Part shown: piece after piece, positions 1 through 5,918 of the stretch
Numbering within the stretch: the first letter of the stretch is position 1
How the letters are laid out: each line of letters opens with the position of its first letter
Origin: JAATGA01 sp047605605
GTDB lineage: Bacteria; Pseudomonadota; Alphaproteobacteria; Rhodobacterales; Rhodobacteraceae
Direction: 5' to 3'
Assembly: GCA_047605605.1 (NCBI GenBank)
Contig: JASGFG010000115.1
Span: 1 to 6,837 of the forward strand
Length of the DNA: 6,837 nt
Position numbers and translations under genes: made by a program
Notes under the pieces: generated by a model
The model's input: only the letters and a program-made list of their open reading frames with translations
What the model was told of the DNA's origin: nothing
Database searches by the model: none

Positions 1-654
1 AATCCCGCGCAGCTGACCGCGGGCCTGCTGAAGGTCGCGCTGGCGCGGGGGGCGGAACTCGCCTCGCCGGTCGAGGTGGCGGATGTGGCCGACCTTGGCC
101 CCAGCGCGGCCATCGCCACCCGCGAAGGGCGCCTGTTTACGGCGGGGCATGTGGTGTTCTGCACCGGATACGAATACCTGCCGCAGATGGAAAGCGCCGC
201 GCATCGGGTGATTTCCACCTGGGCGCTGGCCTCGCATCCGGGGGTGAAACGCCCGCCATGGCTGGACGGAATGCTGGTGTGGGAGGCGTCCGATCCCTAC
301 CTCTATTTCCGCTCCACCGCGGATGGCCGGATCATCGCGGGCGGCGAGGACGAGGCCTCGGCCACCGCCTTCGCCGACGACACGAAACGCGCCGCCAAGA
401 CCGCCCGCATCCTGGAAAAGCTGCGCGAGACCTGCGGCCTGCGCTTTCGCCCGGCCTATACCTGGTCGGCACCCTTTGGCGATACGACCGACGGTCTGCC
501 GATCATCGACCGGGTACCGGGGATGCGGCGGGTGCATTCGGTGATGGGCTTTGGCGGCAACGGCATCACATTCTCGATGATCGCGGCGCAGGTAGTGGCC
601 GCCGCCATCGCCGGGCGGCCCGATGCGGATGCCGACCTGTTCCGGTTTCGCTAA
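1..654 (+). CDS. FAD-dependent oxidoreductase (DAO/DadA family), C-terminal part, 5' end outside window
   Basis: Frame 1 is open from the first base to the TAA at 652-654 and gives 217 residues; the gene starts upstream of the window. The visible part is the substrate and C-terminal portion of a DAO-fold flavoenzyme, which oxidises amines or D-/N-substituted amino acids using FAD. The visible start (NPAQLTAGLLKVALARGAEL) is the usual helix of this family where the chain re-enters the FAD domain. It is followed by VVFCTGYEYLP, a strand-turn typical of the second FAD contact. GGEDE near residue 115 and FGDTTDGLPIID near 167 are family landmarks, and GFGGNGITFSMIAA near residue 190 is the conserved C-terminal FAD-binding loop. 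The N-terminal GxGxxG dinucleotide motif would lie outside the window. Substrate cannot be assigned; a gamma-glutamylputrescine-, glycine- or D-amino-acid-oxidase-like role are all possible. The FUSC gene follows on the same strand after 63 bp. Confidence 0.87.
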   Translation, partial: NPAQLTAGLLKVALARGAELASPVEVADVADLGPSAAIATREGRLFTAGHVVFCTGYEYLPQMESAAHRVISTWALASHPGVKRPPWLDGMLVWEASDPYLYFRSTADGRIIAGGEDEASATAFADDTKRAAKTARILEKLRETCGLRFRPAYTWSAPFGDTTDGLPIIDRVPGMRRVHSVMGFGGNGITFSMIAAQVVAAAIAGRPDADADLFRFR

Positions 655-705
655 AGGCTGGACATCGCGGCGGCCTTGCGGGAAAGACGGCCCCGCACGG
701 GACAT

Positions 706-711
706 AAGGGG
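706..711 (+). promoter_or_regulatory. Ribosome binding site that fixes the FUSC gene start
   Basis: AAGGGG lies 6 bases before the ATG at 718. A TTG at 676 would add 14 arginine-rich residues but has no comparable site, so 718 is preferred. Confidence 0.7.
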
Positions 712-717
712 CGCATC

Positions 718-1809
718 ATGTCTGGCTGGAGCACCTTGCGCGACATCGCCGCGCGCGAATGGCGCGATCTGATCACCATCAACCCCAGCGACCGGCCCTG
801 GCAGATGCCGGTGTCCGCCGCCATCGCCAGCGGCGCGCCTGTCTTCCTCGCCGCCGCCATGGGCCGGCTGGCCGAGGGGGTAATCGGCGCGGTGGCGGGG
901 CTGACCTTTCTCTACCTGCCGCGCACGGCGCTGCATCACCGCATGGCGATGGTGATGGCGGCGGCCTTCGGGATGATCTGCTGTTATACGATCGGGATGC
1001 TGGGGCATCTGTTTCCGCCCGCCATCGTGCCCCTGATCGGGCTGACGGCGATGCTGGCCACCATGGTCTGCCGCTATTTCCGCATCGGCCCGCCGGGGTC
1101 GATGTTCTTCATCATGGCCTGCGCCATCGGCGCCTATTCGCCGGGCGAACTGGCCACCATCCCCGAACGCGCGGGGATACTGGCGCTGGCCTGCATCTTC
1201 ACCTGCACGGTCGCCTTCTTCTACAGCCTGCACAGCCTCAGCCGCCGGGCGCCCCTGCCGCTGCCGCCCCCGCCGGTCGCGGGCTTCGGCGCCGTCTGGC
1301 TGGAGCCGGTGGTGATCGGCGCCTTCGTCGGCGGATCGCTGGCGGTGGCGCAGCTGATGGGGCTGGAGAAACCCTATTGGGTGCCGATCAGCTGTCTTGC
1401 CATCGTGCAGGGCATCACCCTGCGCGCCGCATGGAACCGGCAGGTCCACCGCATCCTTGGCACCGCGCTTGGCCTCGTGCTGGCCTGGGGCCTGCTGTCC
1501 CTGGTGCGCGGCCCGTGGGAGGTGGCGGTGGCGATCACCGGCCTGACCTTCATCATCGAGACGGCGGTGGTGCGCCACTATGGTTTCGCGGTGATCTTCA
1601 TCACCCCGATGACCCTGCTTCTGGCCGAGGCGCCGACGCTGGGACATGCCGACATCACCCTGCTGATGCAGGCGCGGTTCGTCGACACGGTGGTGGGCGC
1701 CTGCATCGGCTTTGCCGGGGCCGCCTGCCTCTTGACCCCGCGCATCCGCGACCGCATCGCCCGCGGCCTGCGCCGGATCATCCCCGAACGGCTGATCGAG
1801 GGGGAGTGA
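718..1809 (+). CDS. FUSC-family (fusaric acid resistance-like) integral membrane protein
   Basis: This 363-residue inner-membrane protein is built as two hydrophobic halves. Roughly six membrane segments lie in residues 31-171. A basic, proline-rich linker follows (RRAPLPLPPPP, about 177-187), and about five or six more segments lie in 195-340. The second half carries the FUSC_2 signature: KPYWVPISCLAIVQG at 218-232, then a basic loop with NRQVHRILGTALG at 240-252, and QARFVDTVVGACIGFA at 318-333. The family includes fusaric-acid and aromatic-acid efflux components and many proteins of unknown substrate. The long soluble domain of AaeB-like pumps is absent, and no HlyD-type partner is visible beside it. 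The C-terminal tail (340-363) is arginine-rich and presumably cytoplasmic. It lies 63 bp behind the oxidase gene and may be co-transcribed with it. It converges on dapD with a hairpin element between. Family confidence is good; substrate is unknown. Confidence 0.82.
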   Translation: MSGWSTLRDIAAREWRDLITINPSDRPWQMPVSAAIASGAPVFLAAAMGRLAEGVIGAVAGLTFLYLPRTALHHRMAMVMAAAFGMICCYTIGMLGHLFPPAIVPLIGLTAMLATMVCRYFRIGPPGSMFFIMACAIGAYSPGELATIPERAGILALACIFTCTVAFFYSLHSLSRRAPLPLPPPPVAGFGAVWLEPVVIGAFVGGSLAVAQLMGLEKPYWVPISCLAIVQGITLRAAWNRQVHRILGTALGLVLAWGLLSLVRGPWEVAVAITGLTFIIETAVVRHYGFAVIFITPMTLLLAEAPTLGHADITLLMQARFVDTVVGACIGFAGAACLLTPRIRDRIARGLRRIIPERLIEGE

Positions 1810-1812
1810 CCG

Positions 1813-1869
1813 CCCCCCCTCTTTCTGGACACAAATATCCTCGGGGGTCCGGGGGCAGACAGCCCCCGG
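1813..1869 (-). repeat. Intergenic element copy 1 (hairpin plus AGGATATTT box)
   Basis: Read on the minus strand, a G/C hairpin is followed by an AGGATATTT box (plus-strand AAATATCCT at 1833-1841), a TCCAGAAAGAG segment and a G-run. Bases 1813-1841 match 28 of 29 bases with 3634-3662 of copy 2. It lies between the convergent FUSC and dapD genes. Rhodobacteraceae genomes are, from memory, rich in such intergenic sequences; I know no formal name for them. Confidence 0.8.
1849..1869. terminator. Hairpin between convergent FUSC and dapD genes, probable bidirectional terminator
   Basis: CCGGGGGC (1849-1856) and GCCCCCGG (1862-1869) form a perfect 8-bp stem with a 5-base loop, which reads TGTCT on the minus strand. 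It begins 11 bases after the dapD stop codon. No T-run follows directly; the nearest A/T-rich stretch is the AGGATATTT box, 7 bases beyond the stem on the minus-strand side. It is therefore not a textbook intrinsic terminator, and termination is inferred from position and fold. Confidence 0.6.
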
Positions 1870-1880
1870 GGGTTCCGCGC

Positions 1881-2720
<840 letters not shown>

Positions 2721-2726
2721 GGGCGA

Positions 2727-2733
2727 TCCCTTT
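2727..2733 (-). promoter_or_regulatory. Ribosome binding site of dapD
   Basis: Plus-strand TCCCTTT reads AAAGGGA on the coding strand, 6 bases before the ATG at 2720. It supports this start over an in-frame start candidate about 70 bases further upstream. Confidence 0.65.
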
Positions 2734-2737
2734 CCCC

Positions 2738-2756
2738 TTGGCCTTTTCCGGGCCAA
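2738..2756. promoter_or_regulatory. Dyad in the dapD/LOG divergent promoter region, possible operator
   Basis: TTGGCC (2738-2743) and GGCCAA (2751-2756) form a perfect 6-bp inverted repeat with a 7-base spacer. It covers the candidate -35 box of the rightward promoter and lies just downstream of the leftward -10 box. A regulator bound here could affect both genes. A 6-bp G/C-rich dyad can arise by chance, so this is tentative. Confidence 0.25.
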
Positions 2757-2765
2757 CCCTATAAG
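2738..2765 (+). promoter_or_regulatory. Candidate sigma-70-type promoter for the LOG-family gene
   Basis: TTGGCC (2738-2743) and TATAAG (2760-2765) are separated by 16 bp. They match 4/6 and 5/6 of the TTGACA/TATAAT consensus. Predicted transcription would start near 2772, about 35 bases before the ATG at 2807. The -10 box shares its TATA core with the opposing dapD candidate. This rests on sequence match only. Confidence 0.4.
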
Positions 2766-2786
2766 CCTTGCCCCCGTTTGGTGCAA
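2758..2786 (-). promoter_or_regulatory. dapD: Candidate sigma-70-type promoter for dapD
   Basis: On the minus strand, TTGCAC (2786-2781) and TATAGG (2763-2758) are separated by 17 bp, with 3/6 and 4/6 consensus matches. The predicted start is near 2750, about 30 bases before the dapD ATG. It overlaps the candidate promoter for the divergent gene, so the two may compete. Confidence 0.35.
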
Positions 2787-2791
2787 TCGCA

Positions 2792-2799
2792 AGGGGGAG
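2792..2799 (+). promoter_or_regulatory. Ribosome binding site of the LOG-family gene
   Basis: AGGGGGAG lies 7 bases before the ATG at 2807 and favours it over the in-frame TTG at 2768, which lies inside the promoter region. Confidence 0.65.
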
Positions 2800-2806
2800 T
2801 GTCAGG

Positions 2807-3622
2807 ATGACCGAAGACCGCAGCCACCCGTTCCGGGATTCGACGCAGGACGTGGCGGCGCAGGACCGCATTCCCGATACGCCCCAGTCGCGCGCCCCGG
2901 CCTATCGCCTGGCCTTCACGGACACCGATTTCCTGACGCGAGAGGAATTGCGCCCCGTCCGGCTGCAACTGGAACTGCTCAAACCCCAGATGATCATGGA
3001 TGAACGCGGCATCCGCACCACGATCGTGCTGTTCGGCGGCGCGCGCATTCCCGCGCCCGAACGTGCCGGAACCGCGCCGGAACCGCTTGCCGCCCTCTCG
3101 GGCTTTTACGACGAGGCGCGGAAATTCGCCCGCCTGATGACCGAACGCAGCATGGCCAGCTACGGGCGCGAGAATGTCATCGTCACTGGCGGCGGACCGG
3201 GCGTGATGGAGGCCGGAAACCGCGGCGCGCACGAGGCGGGCGGCCAGTCCATCGGGCTGAACATCGTGCTGCCGCATGAACAGGCGCCGAACGGCTATGT
3301 CACGCCCGACCTCTGCTTCAACTTCCACTACTTCGCCATCCGCAAGATGCACTTCCTGATGCGGGCGCGGGCCATCTGCGTCTTTCCCGGTGGCTTCGGC
3401 ACCATGGACGAGATGTTCGAGGCGATCACCCTGATCCAGACCAAACGCATGAAGCGCATCCCGATCCTGCTGTTCGGCCGCGCCTTCTGGGAGGGTGTGA
3501 TCAACTGGCAGGCGCTGGCCGATGCCCGCACCATCAGCCCCGATGACCTCAACCTTTTCACCTATGTCGAAACCGCCGACGAGGCCGTCGCCATCATCGA
3601 CGGCTGGAAGGACGACTGCTGA
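2807..3622 (+). CDS. LOG-family protein (nucleotide 5'-monophosphate phosphoribohydrolase-like, TIGR00730 type)
   Basis: This 271-residue cytoplasmic protein has a Rossmann-like LOG fold. Characterised relatives release the base from cytokinin riboside or purine nucleoside 5'-monophosphates. The core begins near residue 71 (TTIVLFGGARIP). GGGPGVMEAGNRGA (128-141) is the glycine-rich nucleotide loop. IRKMHF (178-183) holds the conserved Arg-Lys, and PGGFGTMDEMFE (194-205) is the family signature PGGxGTxxE. About 70 residues precede the core, longer than in the small plant-type LOG proteins of around 200 residues; they are charged and predicted helical, with function unknown. Older annotations called this family 'lysine decarboxylase' because of the PGGxGTxxE motif. 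That label should not be used to tie it to neighbouring dapD. Substrate is unproven: AMP or a general nucleotide-salvage role is as likely as cytokinin production. It is divergent from dapD and convergent with ycaQ. Confidence 0.9.
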   Translation: MTEDRSHPFRDSTQDVAAQDRIPDTPQSRAPAYRLAFTDTDFLTREELRPVRLQLELLKPQMIMDERGIRTTIVLFGGARIPAPERAGTAPEPLAALSGFYDEARKFARLMTERSMASYGRENVIVTGGGPGVMEAGNRGAHEAGGQSIGLNIVLPHEQAPNGYVTPDLCFNFHYFAIRKMHFLMRARAICVFPGGFGTMDEMFEAITLIQTKRMKRIPILLFGRAFWEGVINWQALADARTISPDDLNLFTYVETADEAVAIIDGWKDDC

Positions 3623-3633
3623 AACCCTGCCTT

Positions 3634-3697
3634 CCCCCCCTCTTTCTGGACCCAAATATCCTGCGGGGAGGTCCGGAGGGGTGCAAAACCCCTCCGG
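3634..3697 (-). repeat. Intergenic element copy 2 (hairpin plus AGGATATTT box)
   Basis: It has the same architecture as the copy at 1813-1869. Read on the minus strand, a G/C hairpin (3697-3673) is followed by AGGATATTT (3662-3654), TCCAGAAAGAG and a run of seven G. The 29-base box differs from copy 1 at one base, while the hairpin sequence is different. It lies between the convergent LOG and ycaQ genes. Confidence 0.8.
3673..3697. terminator. Hairpin between convergent LOG and ycaQ genes, probable bidirectional terminator
   Basis: CCGGAGGGGT (3673-3682) and ACCCCTCCGG (3688-3697) form a perfect 10-bp stem with a GCAAA loop. It begins 23 bases after the ycaQ stop and 50 bases after the LOG stop. 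No T-run adjoins the stem. The fold is clear; terminator function is inferred from its place between two gene ends. Confidence 0.65.
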
Positions 3698-3720
3698 GGC
3701 CGGCCGGGGGCGCAGCGCGG

Positions 3721-4935
3721 TCAGTCGCGCGCCAATGTCTCGCGCTGCCATCCACCGGCGAATGACACCCGCTCACAGCCGGTAAAGCGCGCCATCCGCT
3801 CCAGCTCGGCCTCCAGCCGGGCCATCCGGCCTGCGGTCAGCCTCACCCCCGCCTCGGGCCAGAAGGCGCGGACGGCCAGCGTATCACCGGCACGCTTCAT
3901 GTCGATGCGGCCGACGATGCGCGCCCCTTCCAGCATCGGAAAGACGTAATAGCCGTAGGTCCGTTTCGGCTCGGGCACGAAGACCTCGATCCGGTAGTGG
4001 AACCCGAACAGCCGCTCCGCCCGCGCCCGGTCGCGCAGGGCGGGGTCGAAGGGCGAAAGGATGCGGATGCGGGCAGGCGGCTCGGGCACGGCCATCGCCT
4101 GTTCCAGCAGGCCGGGGCGGGCGAAACAGCGGCGCAGGGCGCCGTCGTGGCCCTGGACCAGAACCTCCTCGATCTCGCCGCGGGCAAGGGCTGCGGTGCA
4201 CCAATCCTTTGCCTCGGCGGGCGGGATTGCCGCCCAAAAGGCCGCGATCTCGCCCGATGTGGCGAAACCCAGCCGGTCCAGCGCCGAATTGCAGGCCCAG
4301 TCCCGCGTCTGTTCTGGAAATGTTTCGCGCGCGAAACATTCGGGCGGGATCACCCTTTCCGTCAGGTCATAGACCTTGCGAAAGGCATCGCGCCGCGTGA
4401 CCGACAGCCGCCCCGTATGCCACAGCCATTCCAGCGCGGCCTTGGACGGGTGCCATTCCCACCAGCCGCCTTTGGATCGCGCCTCGTCCTCGCCCACTTC
4501 GGACACCGACACGGGGCCGTCGCGGGCGATGCGGTTCAGGATCTCGTCCAGTTTGCCCTCATGCGCGTCGCTGCCCAGCCAGGCGCGCCAGCGGTCGCCG
4601 CGCGTTTCCTCGTGATGGCGGAACCGGTGGCGCCAATGGGCAAAATGCTCTGTCGGGATGACCGAGGCGTCATGCGTCCAATGCTCCCACAGCACCCGGT
4701 CCTTTTCGACCAGCCGCGACAGCGCCTCGGGGCGATAGCTTTGCCTGCGGGCGAACAGGATCATGTGATGGGCGCGGGCGACGGTGTTGATGCTGTCCAA
4801 CTGGACAAAGCCGATCCGGTCGACCAGCGCGGCCAGATCGGCTCCCTTCCCCGGACCCGTGGGCGGTTCGGCCAGCGCGTGCAGGTGCAGGAAGATCCGA
4901 CGCGCAGCAGGGTTGGGAAGGACGGGCAGGGTCAT
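3721..4935 (-). CDS. ycaQ: Winged-helix DNA glycosylase of the YcaQ/AlkX type (HTH_42 family)
   Basis: The 404-residue length matches E. coli YcaQ (about 410). This family (AlkZ/AlkX, HTH_42) excises bulky alkylated bases and unhooks DNA interstrand crosslinks. The catalytic loop is visible as FVQLDSIN, with Q45 and D47 forming the QxD motif of the AlkX/YcaQ branch, as opposed to QxQ of azinomycin-resistance AlkZ. Next are RAHHMILFARR (54-64), matching the family's RAHH segment, and LWEHWTHDASVIP (82-94). VYDLTERVIPPE begins a linker around 190-210 after the second winged-helix unit. RTYGYYVFPMLEG and GRIDMKRA belong to the C-terminal beta domain, and GCERVSFAGGW closes the protein. The ATG at 4935 is the only usual start before an in-frame stop. 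It has no good Shine-Dalgarno site, so translation may be weak or leaderless. A 22-bp palindrome lies within codons 199-206. The gene converges with the LOG gene and diverges from the SDR gene. Confidence 0.9.
   Translation of the reverse strand: MTLPVLPNPAARRIFLHLHALAEPPTGPGKGADLAALVDRIGFVQLDSINTVARAHHMILFARRQSYRPEALSRLVEKDRVLWEHWTHDASVIPTEHFAHWRHRFRHHEETRGDRWRAWLGSDAHEGKLDEILNRIARDGPVSVSEVGEDEARSKGGWWEWHPSKAALEWLWHTGRLSVTRRDAFRKVYDLTERVIPPECFARETFPEQTRDWACNSALDRLGFATSGEIAAFWAAIPPAEAKDWCTAALARGEIEEVLVQGHDGALRRCFARPGLLEQAMAVPEPPARIRILSPFDPALRDRARAERLFGFHYRIEVFVPEPKRTYGYYVFPMLEGARIVGRIDMKRAGDTLAVRAFWPEAGVRLTAGRMARLEAELERMARFTGCERVSFAGGWQRETLARD
4319..4340. other. 22-bp perfect palindrome inside ycaQ, parS-like protein-binding site candidate
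   Basis: AATGTTTCGCG (4319-4329) is followed directly by its exact reverse complement CGCGAAACATT (4330-4340). The inner 16 bases, GTTTCGCGCGCGAAAC (4322-4337), satisfy GTT-N4-GC-N4-AAC, the pattern recalled for repABC-plasmid parS sites. The outer TGTTTC/GAAACA arms equal those of chromosomal parS (TGTTTCACGTGAAACA), but the centre is GCGCGC instead of ACGT, two bases longer. It falls in a poorly conserved linker of the encoded protein (residues 199-206), where codon choice is free. The palindrome is certain; binding and function are inferred. Confidence 0.5.
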
Positions 4936-5002
4936 GTCCCAAGGGCTAGCAGGCGGCGTGGCACGAGAGCAAGCGGCTTGGGCGCCCGCGTCCGGCCGGG
5001 GC

Positions 5003-5066
5003 AGGGGGGCTGTCTGCCCCCCTCGGGCCTGCGGCCCTCACCCCCCGAGGATATTTATGCAAAGAG
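5003..5066 (+). repeat. Intergenic element copy 3, in a divergent gene gap
   Basis: It begins with AGGGGGGC (5003-5010), loop TGTCT and GCCCCCCT (5016-5023), an 8-bp perfect stem with the same loop as copy 1 on its minus strand. A second small hairpin, GGGCC-TGC-GGCCC (5025-5037), is inserted. Then come a C-run, GAGGATATTT (AGGATATTT at 5048-5056) and AAAGAGG, a shortened version of the conserved box. Its orientation is opposite to the other two copies. No rightward gene ends upstream of it, so a terminator role does not fit. Its hairpin lies 68 bases or more upstream of the ycaQ start. Confidence 0.7.
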
Positions 5067-5080
5067 GATGAACGGGAAGG

Positions 5081-5129
5081 ACAAGGTCAGCTTGCCCTTG
5101 TGGCAGGATTTCTTGTTTTCCTGAATCCT
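5081..5129 (+). promoter_or_regulatory. Two adjacent inverted repeats upstream of the SDR gene
   Basis: ACAAGG (5081-5086) pairs with CCTTGT (5096-5101). AGGATT (5105-5110) pairs with AATCCT (5124-5129), the latter loop holding a T-rich stretch (5109-5119). They lie in the leader or promoter region of the SDR/ThDP-enzyme pair, where I found no convincing -35/-10 set. They could be operators or leader hairpins, or chance; confidence is low. Confidence 0.2.
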
Positions 5130-5157
5130 CCGTCCACGGCATTCTGCGACGAAATCC

Positions 5158-5163
5158 GGGGAG
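5158..5163 (+). promoter_or_regulatory. Ribosome binding site of the SDR gene
   Basis: GGGGAG lies 8 bases before the ATG at 5172. An in-frame GTG at 5100 has no such site and would add 24 residues ahead of the Rossmann fold, so 5172 is preferred. Confidence 0.6.
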
Positions 5164-5171
5164 TCGAAGAT

Positions 5172-5885
5172 ATGGCAACAGCCTTGGTGACGGGGGCGAC
5201 CAGCGGGATCGGACGGGCGGTCGCGTTGGCTTTGGCGGGGGCGGGGTATCGGACCCATGCGCTTGGCCGGAATCTGGCGGCGCTGGAGGACTTGCGGGCG
5301 GTCCCGAACATCGTGCCCCTGGCCTGTGACCTGACCGACCGCGAGGCGGTGGCGGCGCTGGTCGAGGGGCTGGAGATCGACGTTCTGGTCAACAATGCCG
5401 GGATCGTGCCGCCGGTGGTGCCCTTTGCCGAAATGGCCGAGGGTGATCTTGACGCGGTGATCGAGGTCAACCTGTCGGCCGTGCTGCATCTGACCCGCGC
5501 CGTCGTGCCGGGCATGATCGCGCGGGGGCGGGGCGACGTGATCTTTACCGGATCGACCGCGGGCCATGCGGCGGCGGCGAAATATGCCGTCTATGGCGCG
5601 TCCAAGGCGGCCGTTTCTTCCTTTGCCGCCGCGCTGCGGGCCGAACTGTCGCCCGCGGGCGTGCGCGTGACCGAGGTCGTGGCGGGCCGGGTCGAAACCG
5701 GGCTTTACCGCGGCGTGTTCGACGCCGAGCAGCGAGCCGCGATGTATGCGGGCGCGCAGGCCGTCCAGCCCGAGGATGTGGCGGCGATGGTCATGGCGGC
5801 GGTGTCGTTGCCGCAAGGGGCCAGCGTGGCGCGGTTCGACATCGTGCCGACGCGGCCGACAACCCCGGCCGGGGCGCGCGCGTGA
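5172..5885 (+). CDS. Classical short-chain dehydrogenase/reductase (SDR), probably NADP(H)-dependent
   Basis: The 237-residue product has the usual length of a classical SDR, and the Rossmann fold begins at residue 3. The cofactor loop is TGATSGIG (7-14). An arginine in ALGRN (R33), after the second strand, suggests NADP(H) over NAD(H). CDLTD (52-56) contacts the adenine. NNAG is at 74-77, and the active-site set is N100 (EVN), S128 (TGSTAG), Y141 and K145 (YGASK). All four catalytic residues are present, so it should be active. The end (RFDIVPTRPT, 221-230) resembles the 'IxPTRP' tail of YdfG-like 3-hydroxy acid or serine dehydrogenases, but this is too weak to name a substrate. A ThDP-dependent enzyme gene follows after 33 bp on the same strand, so the two are likely co-transcribed and may act on linked carbonyl intermediates. 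Confidence 0.9.
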   Translation: MATALVTGATSGIGRAVALALAGAGYRTHALGRNLAALEDLRAVPNIVPLACDLTDREAVAALVEGLEIDVLVNNAGIVPPVVPFAEMAEGDLDAVIEVNLSAVLHLTRAVVPGMIARGRGDVIFTGSTAGHAAAAKYAVYGASKAAVSSFAAALRAELSPAGVRVTEVVAGRVETGLYRGVFDAEQRAAMYAGAQAVQPEDVAAMVMAAVSLPQGASVARFDIVPTRPTTPAGARA

Positions 5886-5918
5886 CCGGCCTATCATCGT
5901 TTCGGAAGGGAGGCATCC

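Noticed and set aside
677..697. Inverted repeat TGCGGG-N9-CCCGCA between the oxidase and FUSC genes, as a terminator
   Set aside because: The 6-bp stem with a 9-base loop and no T-run is weak. Such G/C dyads are frequent by chance here, and the two genes may be co-transcribed.
1843..1872. G-quadruplex in the G-runs of intergenic element copy 1
   Set aside because: Only three G-runs are on one strand, and the intervening C-run pairs with one of them in a stable hairpin, so the four-run requirement is not met.
2807..3622. Annotation as lysine decarboxylase, linking it to dapD in lysine metabolism
   Set aside because: The PGGxGTxxE motif marks LOG-type phosphoribohydrolases; the lysine decarboxylase label is a historical misannotation. 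There is no PLP-binding fold or motif.
3997..5124. A 375-codon rightward open frame antisense to ycaQ
   Set aside because: It has no recognisable domain, and it crosses the ycaQ start and the intergenic element. It is explained as a shadow of ycaQ.
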